Below, in pieces: positions 8,949 to 18,377 of a DNA stretch of 38,367 nt. This DNA is from an uncultured Desulfovibrionaceae bacterium. Its GTDB lineage: Bacteria; Desulfobacterota; Desulfovibrionia; Desulfovibrionales; Desulfovibrionaceae. The position numbers and the translations under genes were made by a program. The stretch covers positions 1 through 38,367 of the forward strand of contig CALUZP010000134.1 in assembly GCA_944325325.1 (NCBI GenBank), read 5' to 3'. Each line of letters starts with the position of its first letter. Positions within the stretch are counted from its first letter, which is position 1. Below the pieces are notes generated by a model that made no database searches, was not told where the DNA came from, and saw nothing but the letters and a program-made list of their open reading frames with translations.

Positions 8949-8981
8949 CATCCCGCCGGAGATTCTGCCTCCGGCGGGATG
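8949..8981 (+). terminator. Hairpin at the end of the hdr-flx operon
   Basis: A perfect 13-bp stem (8949-8961 with 8969-8981) and a 7-base loop start 32 bases after the flxA stop. The following sequence, CTGTTATAATAC, is only weakly T-rich, so termination efficiency is uncertain. The palindromic stem could also serve as a 3'-end stability element. Confidence 0.65.
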
Positions 8982-9186
8982 CTGTTATAATACACACCGG
9001 GATACGCTCCCCTGGCACTTCACCGCCTCCGGCCCTCTGGCAACCTCCTGCACCGGCGTGACAGGCGGCCGACTTGCTTGCCCCCTGCCTGACATTTTCC
9101 CTTACGCACCTGCGCATTTTTCGCCTGCCCCCCTGCCGGTGCAGCAACAAAAAATCCATTCTTCCTTACAGGTTCCATCCTTTTTC

Positions 9187-9215
9187 TTGACAAGCTCTTC
9201 CCTCGTGGCTATAGT
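9187..9215 (+). promoter_or_regulatory. Sigma-70-type promoter of the riboswitch-terC transcript
   Basis: A perfect -35 TTGACA (9187-9192) is followed after exactly 17 bases by TATAGT (9210-9215). Transcription would begin near 9222, at the 5' edge of the riboswitch. Confidence 0.85.
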
Positions 9216-9221
9216 TAGCCC

Positions 9222-9375
9222 GCGTTAAGGGGAGTAACTGGGTTCAATAGAAACCCGGACAGTGTCAACAGCATGATCGCGGCGGATTGCACGCAGATCT
9301 GGCACTGTCGTCGAGTACACAGCTCGATTAGTGAGACCTTCGCGGCAATTGAGATTGCCGGAGGGTCTTTTTTGT
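9222..9375 (+). ncRNA. yybP-ykoY family (manganese) riboswitch
   Basis: The leader has the conserved sequence marks of this family: AAGGGGAGTAACTGG near the 5' side (about 9227-9241) and GTGAGACCTTCG near the 3' side (9331-9342). A short hairpin pairs TGGGTT with AACCC (about 9239-9255), and GACAGTG near 9259 can pair with CACTGTC near 9303. The downstream gene is a TerC/Alx family membrane protein, the classic partner of this riboswitch. The class senses Mn2+ in characterised cases; sensing by this copy is inferred. The expression platform appears to be the terminator at 9334-9373, which shares the AGACC strand with the conserved core. Confidence 0.88.
9334..9373 (+). terminator. Riboswitch-controlled terminator hairpin
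   Basis: AGACC (9334-9338) pairs with GGTCT (9364-9368), and CGGCAAT (9343-9349) pairs with ATTGCCG (9354-9360) around a 4-base loop. The outer strand runs into a T-tract ending at 9373. Because AGACC belongs to the conserved riboswitch core, metal binding could compete with terminator folding, which would make this a transcriptional ON switch. It lies 40 bases before the terC start. Confidence 0.75.
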
Positions 9376-9413
9376 GTCCCTCCGGTGGAACATGTTTCCT
9401 AAGGAGCGTGCGT

Positions 9414-10379
9414 ATGCTTGGCGAACACACCATCACCGAAGTCTTGGTCTTTTTCGGCCTCGTAGCCTTCTGTCTTTGGCTTGATCTGCACTTTCACCGT
9501 AACGACAAACCCGTTTCGGCCCGTGACGCGGCTATGTGGACTACAGGCTGGGTCTCGCTTGCCATGCTTTTTGCCGGATATATCGGTTTTACTGAAGGCG
9601 CGGACAAGGCACAGCTTTTTCTTACCGGCTATCTGCTGGAAGAATCGCTTTCCGTTGACAATCTCTTCGTCATGATGGCCATTTTCGGCTCATTCTCCAT
9701 CCGTGACAACATGCAGCACAGGGTGCTGTATTACGGCATTCTCGGCGCCATGGTCATGCGGCTTATCTTTGTCGCCGCAGGAACTTCACTGGTTGCCGTC
9801 TTTGGTCCCTACGCCCTGGCCGGCTTTGGGGTCTTTGTCCTCTGGACGGCCTGGAAAATGTGGCAGTCCATGCACACGGAAAAAGAAGAGATTGTCGACT
9901 ACTCCAATCACTGGGCAATACGCTGGACGCAGAAAGTCCTCCCTGTGCATCCACGCCTCAACGGCCATGACTTCTTCGTCAAGGCACCCCATGGTCCCAA
10001 CAACCATCTGGTCTGGAAAGCCACGCCGCTGTTCCTCTGCCTTGTCGTCGTGGAAATCTCGGACGTCATGTTTGCCTTTGACTCGGTGCCGGCCATCATT
10101 GCCATCACGTCCGATCCGTTCCTGGTGTACACCAGCAACATCTTTGCCATCCTCGGTCTGCGGTCCATGTACTTCCTGCTCGCAGCCGCCAAGCGGTATC
10201 TGCGACATCTTGAAAAGTCGGTGATCGTCATCCTGGCCTATATCGGCATCAAGATGCTGCTCGATGTGGCCGGCGTTATCCATATCTCGCCCATGATCAG
10301 CCTTGCCGTCGTCGCGGGCCTGCTGTCGGTAGGCATTCTGGCCTCCTTCCTCCCGGACAAGACAAAAAACGCTGAATAA
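9414..10379 (+). CDS. TerC/Alx family integral membrane protein, putative Mn2+ exporter
   Basis: The 321-residue length is typical of Alx/TerC proteins. It is strongly hydrophobic, with about 7-9 likely membrane segments. The family marks are an acidic motif in a membrane segment (EESLSVDNLFVMM) and a second one (VVEISDVMFAFDSVPAI). Characterised relatives are linked to manganese export and to protection of metal-loaded secreted enzymes. The ATG at 9414 is chosen because AAGGAG lies at 9401-9406 and it matches the family start; the open frame extends upstream to 9273, but that part is the riboswitch. It is a single-gene transcript bounded by the riboswitch and a terminator. Confidence 0.88.
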   Translation: MLGEHTITEVLVFFGLVAFCLWLDLHFHRNDKPVSARDAAMWTTGWVSLAMLFAGYIGFTEGADKAQLFLTGYLLEESLSVDNLFVMMAIFGSFSIRDNMQHRVLYYGILGAMVMRLIFVAAGTSLVAVFGPYALAGFGVFVLWTAWKMWQSMHTEKEEIVDYSNHWAIRWTQKVLPVHPRLNGHDFFVKAPHGPNNHLVWKATPLFLCLVVVEISDVMFAFDSVPAIIAITSDPFLVYTSNIFAILGLRSMYFLLAAAKRYLRHLEKSVIVILAYIGIKMLLDVAGVIHISPMISLAVVAGLLSVGILASFLPDKTKNAE

Positions 10380-10400
10380 CCATTGCCCTGCCTAACTGCG

Positions 10401-10440
10401 AAAGGCCGCCGGTCTCCATTGCTGGAAACCGGCGGCCTTT
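10401..10440 (+). terminator. Terminator after terC
   Basis: A perfect 13-bp GC-rich stem (10401-10413 with 10428-10440) ends in TTT and begins 21 bases after the stop. The mirrored A-run is interrupted, so it mainly serves the plus strand. Confidence 0.75.
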
Positions 10441-10862
10441 CCACTTCAAAAAAAAGCCTGCGCTCGTCTCGCCGCGCATACAGCAGGAAGACAGAGGCCG
10501 GAGCGGACTTGTCTGGAAAAAGCGTACTCCGGCATCAGGCACTGCTGCATGGGACCTCTATCATGACACGTGCACGACGCCCATGCCATGACGGTTGTGC
10601 AGCCCTGACGCACGGGCTGACGGCATGCAGTCCCTCTCATATCCCCCTTGCGTCCCTGCGGATCTGAACAACGCCGGGCTGCTTTCAACAGATCCCGATC
10701 AACGGCCTGAAACCAGTCCCGCAGTGCCTTCGGCACAGGCACGCACGCCTCTGCCGCCACACGTTAAAACGATTCTGAAGCAAGCCAGGGCAGGAAAAAG
10801 CCCTTGCACTATGGAAAGAAGCGGCCCATGGCACAAAGGCTTCAACAGCTTGCCCGGCGCGG
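10441..10862. other. Intergenic region without a recognised gene
   Basis: This 420-base stretch lies between the terC terminator and the 3' end of the gph-like gene. Open frames on both strands (for example 10446-10760 minus) are Arg/Cys-rich, have no ribosome site and resemble no family. I see no tRNA, promoter pair or strong terminator in it. Confidence 0.5.
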
Positions 10863-11522
10863 CTACAGCCAGTCCAGCAGATCGGCCGGCTGTTCCAGAA
10901 GCGCACGCGCCCCGGCAGTCAGGAGTTCCTCGCGTTCACGAAAGCCCCATGTCGCGCCAAAGCCCTGCATGCCGGCATTCACCGCCGTGCTCATATCCAC
11001 GCCGCTGTCACCGACAAAGGCCACACGTTCGGGCGCAATCCCTACCCGTGCCGCCAGCTCCAGTGCTGCCTGCGGATCAGGCTTGTGCGGCACGCCGGGC
11101 AGCGCACCACGCACAACCTCAAAGCGCGCTCCAGGGAAAAAATGCTCTACACACGGAGCCACCCACGGATCGGGCTTATTAGAAAGCACCATGCTCGGCA
11201 GTCCGCGCCGCATGAGCTCCTCCAGCAGGCCAGTCATGCCGGGATATGGCACAGTCTGGTCATGCCAGTGCGCGTCGTAACGCTGGCGTACACGTTCCAG
11301 AAGTTCCGCGTACGCCTCTTCCGAGGCTGGCTGGCCTGTGGGCAGAGCCCTCCGCAGCAGCATGCCAAGGCCGTTACCTGCAAAATAGCGGTACGCCTCA
11401 ACCGGATGTACAGGATACCCTGCCCCGGCCAGAACGTAATTGGTAGCCCCGGCCAGATCAGCCAGACTGTTGACCAGTGTGCCGTCCAGATCAAAAATGA
11501 CGGCTCCGATGCTGCAACTCAC
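10863..11522 (-). CDS. HAD-family phosphatase, phosphoglycolate phosphatase-like (Gph)
   Basis: The 219-residue protein has the full HAD set: motif I DLDGTLVNS with the nucleophile D11 and acid D13, motif II around VLSNK, the motif III lysine in HKPDP, and motif IV GDSGVDM. The helical cap between motifs I and II is of the Gph/PGMB type. Gph removes 2-phosphoglycolate; other small phosphosugars are possible substrates because HAD specificity cannot be read from motifs. The start is GTG, with GGGAGG about 7 bases upstream. It is divergent from the DUF1992 gene, with about 75 bases between the starts. Confidence 0.82.
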   Translation of the reverse strand: MSCSIGAVIFDLDGTLVNSLADLAGATNYVLAGAGYPVHPVEAYRYFAGNGLGMLLRRALPTGQPASEEAYAELLERVRQRYDAHWHDQTVPYPGMTGLLEELMRRGLPSMVLSNKPDPWVAPCVEHFFPGARFEVVRGALPGVPHKPDPQAALELAARVGIAPERVAFVGDSGVDMSTAVNAGMQGFGATWGFREREELLTAGARALLEQPADLLDWL

Positions 11523-11596
11523 GCAGAACCTCCCGGTACCCCACGTCGCAAAGCCGGCCAGCCTGCAGCGCTTATCCGGCCATGGAGATTTTTTTC

Positions 11597-11977
11597 ATGA
11601 ACTTGTTTGCCATCCTGGCGGAAGAACGCATCCGCGAAGCCCAGGACCGGGGCGAATTTGACAACCTTCCCGGACAGGGCCGGCCTCTCCAGCTGGAGGA
11701 CGACAGCCATGTGCCGCAAGAGCTGCGCATGGCCTACAAACTCCTCCGCAACGGCGGCTACCTGCCTCCGGAAATCGAGGAACGCAAGGAAATCGACTCC
11801 CTGCTCGATCTGCTCGAAAACTGCCGGGACGAACGGGATCGCGTCCGCCAGATGCGCCGTCTGGAAGCCCTGGTCTTTCATCTCGGACGCCAGGGGCGTT
11901 CGCTGGAACTGGAAGCCCATGACGAATACTATGCCCGCGTGCTGGCCCGTCTTGGCCGGCTGCGGGAACGACGCTGA
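11597..11977 (+). CDS. DUF1992 (DnaJC28-type conserved domain) protein
   Basis: The 126-residue protein matches the small DUF1992 family: an N-terminal FAILAEERIREAQDRGEFD followed by LPGQGRPL, the signature of the domain, then a charged helical C-terminus likely to form coiled coil. The family function is not established. The start at 11597 is preferred because GGAG (11584-11587) sits at good distance; an in-frame ATG at 11582 would place it before that site. It converges on the next gene, leaving only 6 bases between the stops. Confidence 0.8.
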   Translation: MNLFAILAEERIREAQDRGEFDNLPGQGRPLQLEDDSHVPQELRMAYKLLRNGGYLPPEIEERKEIDSLLDLLENCRDERDRVRQMRRLEALVFHLGRQGRSLELEAHDEYYARVLARLGRLRERR

Positions 11978-11983
11978 ACAGTC

Positions 11984-14353
11984 TTACAGGGCTTCTGCCT
12001 TCAGCAGGGCGCTGCGGGCCTCGCGGGTCAGTCCCCGCGCTTCCAGTGCCCTGGCCAGCTCAAGCCAGCCGCTTTTGCGATCCGGTCGCAAGGCCACGCT
12101 CTGGCGGGCCAGGCTTTCTGCCAGTTCCGCGTCTTCGCCGCCGTCAAGGTACAACCGGGCCATCAGCATCAGTGCCTCGGCATCGCGCGGATCTCGCAGC
12201 AGGGCCTGATGCAGATACTCGCGCGCGGTCGTGCTCAACCCCCTGCGCAAGGCAATGCGCGCCAGGGACTGATAAGGCAACGAACTTGCCGAATTGCGCT
12301 CGGCCACAACCTTATACAAGGCTTCGGCCTCGTCTGCATGGCCGCTCTGTTCGGCAATCTGCCCGAGCCGCAGGGCGGCATACAGGTGATCGGGCCTAAG
12401 CTCAAGGCAGCGGCCAAAATGAGCCCGCGCGGCCTGCACGTCCCCAAGGCGCAGGCAGGCCGTGCCCAGGTTGTAGGTCAGCGCCGCATCATCGGGTGAC
12501 CGCCTGAGGGCCTCCTCAAAATGCCGCCGCGCCTCCTCGTGCCGGCCGAGGCCGGCCATGCAGATCCCCAGCGAATTCCACGCCAGGGCGTTGTTCTCGT
12601 CTGCCAGCAGTGCCAGACGGTATTCCTCCAGCGCGCCGAACACATCGCCGCGGCAGTGGCGCTTGTCCGCGCTGATGTTGATGGCCACCGAATCAAACAC
12701 CCCCACATGCGGTTCAGGCAGCAGCAGCCCGTACTCCAGCGCCTTGCGCGCGCATTCCACCATTTCACCCTGATGGTAATGCAGGAATGGCCAGATCGCG
12801 ATACCGGCGCCCACAGCGGCGGACTGCGGCCCGTTGTCGGGGTCTGCAGAAAGACTGACCAGACTCGACAATTCTGTGCACAGAGCCTCATAGACACGCC
12901 GCAACGCCGCCTCATCTCCCAGCGGATGGAAAAAGATCAGGCTGTTCAGCGCAAAGCGCCCGCCAAGAACCGACTCCCAGCCTGCCCTGCGGAAATGTTC
13001 GCGGCAGACGCGCAGCACGCCGCCCAGCTTTACTGACGACGCATCTCTGTCCAGCTGCGGCACGCGCAGCAGCGCCAGGGCAAACGACGTGCAGCCCTCA
13101 CGCGATCTGGCCAGCTGGGCAAGGAAGTCCCCGTGCCGGTACAGGCCATCCCCCGGCGCCTCACTGTCTGCCGGGGCCTCCTGTCTGGTCCGGACCCCGG
13201 CTTCGCCGTCTTCTGCTTCAAGCACCAGCGCGTCACCAGGCCGCAACGGACACGTTGCATCGCCAAGGTGAAGCACTTCTGCCATGGAGGCGTTCTCACG
13301 AACTTCAAGCAGCACAATTTCGCCCTTGTACACCGGCTGGCGCTCACCTTCCGGTGTCGCAGCCGACCAGACCGAAAAATGCTGCCCCTCCCTGGCCCCT
13401 TCACCGCGTCCCAACGAAATTTCCACACACGACAGCGGCAGAAGGCGCAGGATGCACCCGCCTTCGGCCAGGAGACGGCCGTATCCCATGACTCGGCTGC
13501 GGTGCAGCGTCTCTGGCAGCGCCCGCGCCACGTCAGCGGCCAGCCCGGCCTTGTGCAGCAGCGTGGCCGCCGGCGCGCCAAGATCCTGGAACCGGGCCCC
13601 GTCCATGTCATGGGGAAACAGCACATATCCGGCATACGGCAAAACGCCAGTCATGCGCCCGGTATAGGGATCAGGCAGCAGCACCTCCTGCAAGCGGTGC
13701 ACCGCTTCCATCGCCAGGCGCTCGCATCCCGCGCGATCCCCGCCGGGAACCAGCACGGCGATCTCATGTTCGCCGCTGCGCGCGCACAGCGCCTGACCGG
13801 GAATGGTCTCACGCAACGTTGCGGCCATGCGCGTCATAAGCCGCTCGGCAAAATCATGCCCGGCCTGACGGATGAGCTGCTCCATGCCGGCAAAGCGCAC
13901 GGCGATGAGCCCCAGGGAGGCATCACCTCCCTTCCGGCCGCGCTCTTCCTGCCCCGAGCCGTCCGCTGCGTGTTCGAAGGCGGCCCGGATGGATCCGGCC
14001 TCGCGGTTCAGGGTTTCCATCAGCACCGCCCGCGTGAGCAAACCTGTCGGAGCATCCAGCCGTCCGGCCTTATACAGTGCCAGGTTGTCAAGGCACAGTG
14101 AGGCAATGGCCGGCAGTACCGGCAACATCGCTTCCACCCGTGCAGGATCCACACCGCGGCAGGTAAAAACGCCCAGCAGCTCCCCTTCACGGCGCAGGGG
14201 CAGAAACAGCCGGTTCTCTTCCGGCAGCCAGACAGGCTCCTCCGGCCGATCGATCTGGGGGAAATAAATGGCATGCGCCTCAAAGGGCAGAATGCGCCCC
14301 AGGCTTTCCTGAAGGCGATCCTCAAGTTCCAAGATGTCATAGCGATTGATCAT
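11984..14353 (-). CDS. Large GAF-like / degenerate GGDEF / TPR protein
   Basis: The protein is about 789 residues. Residues ~1-95 look like a GAF-type sensor. From about residue 100 (DAPTGLLTR, a typical GGDEF entry) there is a nucleotide-cyclase-like domain, but the signature position reads SGEHE rather than GGDEF, so cyclase activity is not expected. A second weak GGDEF-like stretch lies around 510-640. The last ~150 residues are about five or six TPR repeats (for example ALAWNSLGICMAGLGRHEEA). There are no membrane segments, so it is probably a cytoplasmic scaffold or sensor. I chose the ATG at 14353 with GAGG just upstream; an alternative ATG lies 27 bases further out, and the upstream open frame is Cys/Arg-rich and implausible. 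The partner is unknown. Confidence 0.7.
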   Translation of the reverse strand: MINRYDILELEDRLQESLGRILPFEAHAIYFPQIDRPEEPVWLPEENRLFLPLRREGELLGVFTCRGVDPARVEAMLPVLPAIASLCLDNLALYKAGRLDAPTGLLTRAVLMETLNREAGSIRAAFEHAADGSGQEERGRKGGDASLGLIAVRFAGMEQLIRQAGHDFAERLMTRMAATLRETIPGQALCARSGEHEIAVLVPGGDRAGCERLAMEAVHRLQEVLLPDPYTGRMTGVLPYAGYVLFPHDMDGARFQDLGAPAATLLHKAGLAADVARALPETLHRSRVMGYGRLLAEGGCILRLLPLSCVEISLGRGEGAREGQHFSVWSAATPEGERQPVYKGEIVLLEVRENASMAEVLHLGDATCPLRPGDALVLEAEDGEAGVRTRQEAPADSEAPGDGLYRHGDFLAQLARSREGCTSFALALLRVPQLDRDASSVKLGGVLRVCREHFRRAGWESVLGGRFALNSLIFFHPLGDEAALRRVYEALCTELSSLVSLSADPDNGPQSAAVGAGIAIWPFLHYHQGEMVECARKALEYGLLLPEPHVGVFDSVAINISADKRHCRGDVFGALEEYRLALLADENNALAWNSLGICMAGLGRHEEARRHFEEALRRSPDDAALTYNLGTACLRLGDVQAARAHFGRCLELRPDHLYAALRLGQIAEQSGHADEAEALYKVVAERNSASSLPYQSLARIALRRGLSTTAREYLHQALLRDPRDAEALMLMARLYLDGGEDAELAESLARQSVALRPDRKSGWLELARALEARGLTREARSALLKAEAL

Positions 14354-14658
14354 GCAGGCCTCATACAGCAAAACGGCCATGGCACAGCCTTGCAGCGTGC
14401 TGTGCCGTATTCGGGAAAGGTTTTTCGATGCAGAGGGCGGATGCAGCGCTCCGCACAGCCGCCAGGAACCGTCGCCAAACGGCCCACGGCAAGACCACCA
14501 CGTCCTGCTGTTCCGAAAAGCGTTCCCGGGTTTTTCGCAGAAGGACATGAGGCCTGTCTCAGCGTCTGTTAGAACGGCCCCGCATGCAAGCAAACTGCCA
14601 GGGCTGCGCTGAAAAAATATGCTGTTTCCGCGCTGATGGCGGAAGAACGGACAGGAGG
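14354..14658. other. Intergenic region, no feature recognised
   Basis: These 305 bases lie between the TPR gene start and the stop of the DMT permease, both on the minus strand. I see no strong hairpin, gene or clear promoter, although the TPR gene promoter should lie here. Confidence 0.45.
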
Positions 14659-15543
14659 TCAGCTGTCTGTGCGGCAACGCTGGAAAAGCCTCGGCCCCAC
14701 CATGACCAGTGTCACAGCAAAGACGATCAGCCCCACACCGGCAGCAACAGGCAGATCAAACGGCTCTGAAAAGACCAGCACGCCAACCAGCATGGCAGTC
14801 AGCGGTTCCATGGCGCCAAGGACGGCCACCCGCGTCGAGCCGACCATCCTGATGGCCCAGACAAGCAGCAGATTGGACATAACCGCCGTAACAAGGGCAA
14901 GCATGGCCGCCAGCCCCGCGTCACGCCACGACGGCAGCCAGCAGAAACGCCCCAGCGCCACGGCAAAAACCAGTGCATAGACCGTTCCGACAAGCAGCAG
15001 GTAAAACGTGACGACAATGCCGCTCATGTTCGTCAGCCTGGCCACATGAATAAGAATAATATACAGCCCGCACGTCAGAGCCGAAGCAAACGCCAGGCTG
15101 ACGCCAAGAACATTGAGCTCCTGGCCTGGCTGAAAGGCTCCGGAAAGCAGCGCCACGCCAAGCAGAGCAAGCAGGCACGCCACCACAGTGCTCCACTGGA
15201 GCTTTTCATGAAAGACAAGCACCATGATGATCACCACCAGCAACGGATACAGGAACTGAATGGTGGACGCCACGCCGCTGGCCAGATAGTTGTATGACTG
15301 GAACAGGAACAGGGCTGCAAGCGAATAAAACAGGCTCATGCCCGTCAGCCGGAAAAGCTCCGAGAAGGTTACGGCCACCCGTTCCCGGCGCACAATCAGC
15401 ACGGGCGCGAGCATCAGCGACGAAAACAGAAACCGGTAAAACAAAATGGACTCCGCCGTCATGCCGTGATGCAGCATGGGCAGGGTAAACAGCGGAATCA
15501 GACCAAACAGCGCCGACGAAAGAAGTGCAAGAACAAAGCCCAT
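14659..15543 (-). CDS. EamA/DMT-superfamily permease
   Basis: A very hydrophobic protein of about 294 residues with ten likely membrane helices arranged as two repeated EamA domains. The second begins after the loop near residue 145, and SEPFDLPVAAGVGLIV near the end is typical of the last repeat. The superfamily exports metabolites or amino acids; the substrate cannot be inferred. The start at 15543 places AGGGA at a good distance; an ATG at 15552 would add three residues (MRV). It stands alone, with more than 300 bases to each neighbour. Confidence 0.85.
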   Translation of the reverse strand: MGFVLALLSSALFGLIPLFTLPMLHHGMTAESILFYRFLFSSLMLAPVLIVRRERVAVTFSELFRLTGMSLFYSLAALFLFQSYNYLASGVASTIQFLYPLLVVIIMVLVFHEKLQWSTVVACLLALLGVALLSGAFQPGQELNVLGVSLAFASALTCGLYIILIHVARLTNMSGIVVTFYLLLVGTVYALVFAVALGRFCWLPSWRDAGLAAMLALVTAVMSNLLLVWAIRMVGSTRVAVLGAMEPLTAMLVGVLVFSEPFDLPVAAGVGLIVFAVTLVMVGPRLFQRCRTDS

Positions 15544-15552
15544 GACCCGCAT

Positions 15553-15917
15553 TCCCTGTCCGGGCCTTCCCGGACAACCCGTTTACACCGCTCCCGCCTC
15601 CGGCAGTCAGACGCCGCGCCGCCCGCATGCACAGCCTGCGGCATCAGCTGGATCTCACAGCAGAAACAGCCGTTCACGCAGGCGTGATGCCGCGCTCTGA
15701 CGAACCACAGCACAGGGAGAAACCCGCCGCGCCAGCCGTATGAGGCACTTTTACGTCCTGCACAGCCTGCCCGCAAAACCATGCAACCACCGGCAGGCTG
15801 CCCCGGGCACCCGGCAGGCCCCGGCAAACGGTCACACACGGCAGAGGACACCCCAGACAAAATCCGGACAGCCTCCCTGCAGGAGAGGCTGCCCTGGCAT
15901 TCTCTGCCGGTGTCCGT
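15553..15917. other. Intergenic region with a weak terminator
   Basis: These 365 bases separate the stop of the Lon-like gene from the DMT start. The only structure I can support is the hairpin at 15866-15894. No gene is recognisable; the short open frames are Arg/Ala-rich shadows. Confidence 0.45.
15862..15894 (-). terminator. Possible terminator of the hemC-lon unit
   Basis: On the minus strand GAGGCTG (15885-15891) pairs with 15869-15875, with two further G-C pairs outside. ATTTT follows. The T-tract is short, so termination is plausible rather than certain. Confidence 0.4.
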
Positions 15918-18377
15918 TCAGCTCTTGCGCACCGTCCTGCGCCGCAGCGGACGTGCATAGGCGTGCTCGGCAAGCCGGCCAAGCTCATGAAGGCGCTGAT
16001 CCACCCGGTCAAACAGAGAATCATGCGTGAATCCTCCGTCCTTGAGCGGACGTCCCACCGGCATGCCGGTCAAAAGCTCCATGGCCTCGACGATGTGCTG
16101 CACAGGATAAATGGCAAACCGGCCTTCATTCACCGCGTCCACAATGGGCTGCGGCAGCATGAGGTGATCCACGTTATCCGCTGGGATGATGACGCCCTGC
16201 CGACCGGTGAGGCCGCGTCTGGCACAGACTCCGAAAAAGCCCTCAATCTTGCGCGAAACGCCGCCCACGGCCATAATCTGCCCTGACTGGCTGACAGCCC
16301 CGGTAAAGGCCAGAGAGAGATTCAACGGCACCTGTGAAAGGGCTGACAGCAGCGCCGCCAGCTCTGCCCCGGAAGCCGAATCGCCTTCAATGCCGCCGTA
16401 ATTCTGCTCAAAGCAAAGGCTCCCCGTCAGCACGAGGGGCTTGTTGCGGGCAAAACGATCAACTAGGTAGCTCTTGAGGATGAGCATCGCCTTGGTATGA
16501 ATGGGGCCGCCCAGTTCAGCTTCGCGCTCAAGGTCAATAATGCCGCCATGCCCTACCCCCACAGTACACGAAATCAGGTGCGGCAGGCCGAACTCAAATT
16601 CGCCGTACATGCTGACCGAAAGCCCGTTGACCCTGCCCACGGCCTCGCCTGTCACATGCACTTTGAGCAGATCCCGGTCGTATTCCTCCATATACAGCTC
16701 TTCCACCAGGTTGGCGCGGTATTGACGCGCCTCCAGCGCCTTGTCGAGGTATGCCCGGGTGACCTGCGCGCAGCCTTCGGCGCGGGCCAGCGCGTCAGCC
16801 TCCACCATGACGTCGCGGATAATCGGAAACTGCAGTGAAAGCTTTTTCTGATCCTCGCAAAGGAACGAGCTGAAATCCACCAGACCGGCCAGAGCTCCTC
16901 GGTCAAACGGCAGCAGTGCATCCCCGTCAAGGATGCGCGCTGTGCGGCTCAACCAGTCACGGATATTGGGCGCCGTACGATCCACGGCTCCTGAAAGCTG
17001 CGCCTTGATTTTAAACAGCTTGCTGAAACGCGGATCATGCAGCAGCAGGGTTTCGTACAAATCCTCGTTACCCACAAGGATGACCTTGAGATCCAGCGGC
17101 ACCGGGGCAGGCTCAATGCCCTTGGTTCTGGTCGCTCCTTCGGGGGCATCAACATTTTCATCCAGCCTGGCCGAACCCGCGCGCAGGGCACGCAGCAGCC
17201 CTTCCCAGGCGCTGGGATGCTGCAGCACATCCTCGATGCGCAGAATAAGGAATCCGCCGTTGGCACGATGCAGACTGCCTGCCTTGATCAGGGTGAAGTC
17301 GGTGACCAGCGCACCCATTTCAGATTCACGCTCGATACAGCCGAGCAGATTGGCTGACGTCGGGTGATCATCCACCACGATGGGCGCGCCCTTCAACCCA
17401 CTGTTGTCCACAAACACGTTGATCTCGTAGCGGTACGGATCGTCGTTGGGTGCAGACGCCGGGTGCGCCTGTCCCCCGGTGGAGCCGTCAGCGGCAATGG
17501 GCAGGCCGTCCTTGGGCAAAAACAGATCAGGATTGGCCAGGATGTCAGCACGCAGCGCGTCAAAATACTGACGCAGCGGTTCGTTGTCCGGACAGGCGCG
17601 CATGGCGCGATCAATCACAGGATTCAGGATGTCGGCCAGCACCTCGCTGATGATGTCCCGATCCAGACCGCGCTCGGCGTCACGGAACGCTCTTTCAGCA
17701 TCGGACAATTTGCGCACCATGCCTGACATGGCCTGCAGCAACGCGTTGCCCCGGCGCTTGAGCGTCTGCCTGAGCTTCCCGTCGAGATGCTCATATTCTT
17801 CCTCGCTCAGGCGCTTGCCCTCGATCAGCGGATACAGCGTCAGGCTGCCCTGCTCGTCCATGTCAAGATTGAACCCCTTGCCGCCGGCGATCTTGTCCAT
17901 ATCGTGCAGCAGCTCGGCACGGGCGTCCTGAAACTCCTTCTGGATGGCTCCACGCCTTTTGAGGTATGACGCATGCTCCAGGCGTGCCGTCAGTTCCTTG
18001 CGGATGTCGGCCAGCGCTGTATTCAGGGCTGTGCGCAGCTTGCGTCCCTGCCCTGCAGGCACAGAAAGAAGCACAGGGCGATCCTGATCCGCAAACCGGT
18101 TGACGTACAGCAAATCCGGCGGTGCAGGCCGCCGTCTGGCCCGGGGCTCCAGATATTCACGCAGCAAAAAAATCCGCCCCAGATTCTCAGGGCCGCTCAG
18201 ATAGACATTGAAACCAGGTCGGCGGATATTCAGCGCCAGTTCCAGCGCCTGCAACGCGCGCGGCTGGGGAGGCATGCGCCGCCCGCCGCGGGGGATGGCG
18301 TCGCTTGTTTCCCACGGAACGCGCTCAGGCGGCAGAACCGGGCGCAGCCTGTCGGCAGCCAGAGGTTTGATGCTCAT
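15918..18377 (-). CDS. Lon-like protease of the AAA_32/LonB type (S16 family)
   Basis: The 819-residue protein has a C-terminal S16 Lon protease domain with the LonB-type catalytic serine in EGDSAS (Ser667) and lysine in VSRKIEGFF (Lys710), 43 residues apart as in archaeal LonB. The N-terminal half is an AAA-like region. Its P-loop position reads GPENLGRIF (residues 62-70), with Arg in place of the usual Lys, so ATP binding may be weak or differ. [13 protein letters not shown] is the Walker B-like region. There are no membrane segments, unlike true LonB. The ATG overlaps the hemC stop (ATGA), so translation is coupled to hemC. This class is sometimes called a predicted ATP-dependent protease; targets are unknown. 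Confidence 0.85.
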   Translation of the reverse strand: MSIKPLAADRLRPVLPPERVPWETSDAIPRGGRRMPPQPRALQALELALNIRRPGFNVYLSGPENLGRIFLLREYLEPRARRRPAPPDLLYVNRFADQDRPVLLSVPAGQGRKLRTALNTALADIRKELTARLEHASYLKRRGAIQKEFQDARAELLHDMDKIAGGKGFNLDMDEQGSLTLYPLIEGKRLSEEEYEHLDGKLRQTLKRRGNALLQAMSGMVRKLSDAERAFRDAERGLDRDIISEVLADILNPVIDRAMRACPDNEPLRQYFDALRADILANPDLFLPKDGLPIAADGSTGGQAHPASAPNDDPYRYEINVFVDNSGLKGAPIVVDDHPTSANLLGCIERESEMGALVTDFTLIKAGSLHRANGGFLILRIEDVLQHPSAWEGLLRALRAGSARLDENVDAPEGATRTKGIEPAPVPLDLKVILVGNEDLYETLLLHDPRFSKLFKIKAQLSGAVDRTAPNIRDWLSRTARILDGDALLPFDRGALAGLVDFSSFLCEDQKKLSLQFPIIRDVMVEADALARAEGCAQVTRAYLDKALEARQYRANLVEELYMEEYDRDLLKVHVTGEAVGRVNGLSVSMYGEFEFGLPHLISCTVGVGHGGIIDLEREAELGGPIHTKAMLILKSYLVDRFARNKPLVLTGSLCFEQNYGGIEGDSASGAELAALLSALSQVPLNLSLAFTGAVSQSGQIMAVGGVSRKIEGFFGVCARRGLTGRQGVIIPADNVDHLMLPQPIVDAVNEGRFAIYPVQHIVEAMELLTGMPVGRPLKDGGFTHDSLFDRVDQRLHELGRLAEHAYARPLRRRTVRKS

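Noticed and set aside
10446..10760. Minus-strand 104-codon open frame after the terC terminator
   Set aside because: Arg/Cys-rich, no ribosome site, no recognisable domain.
14354..14677. N-terminal extension of the GAF/GGDEF/TPR protein
   Set aside because: The added residues are Cys/Arg/Ser-rich without family features, and a better start with GAGG lies at 14353.
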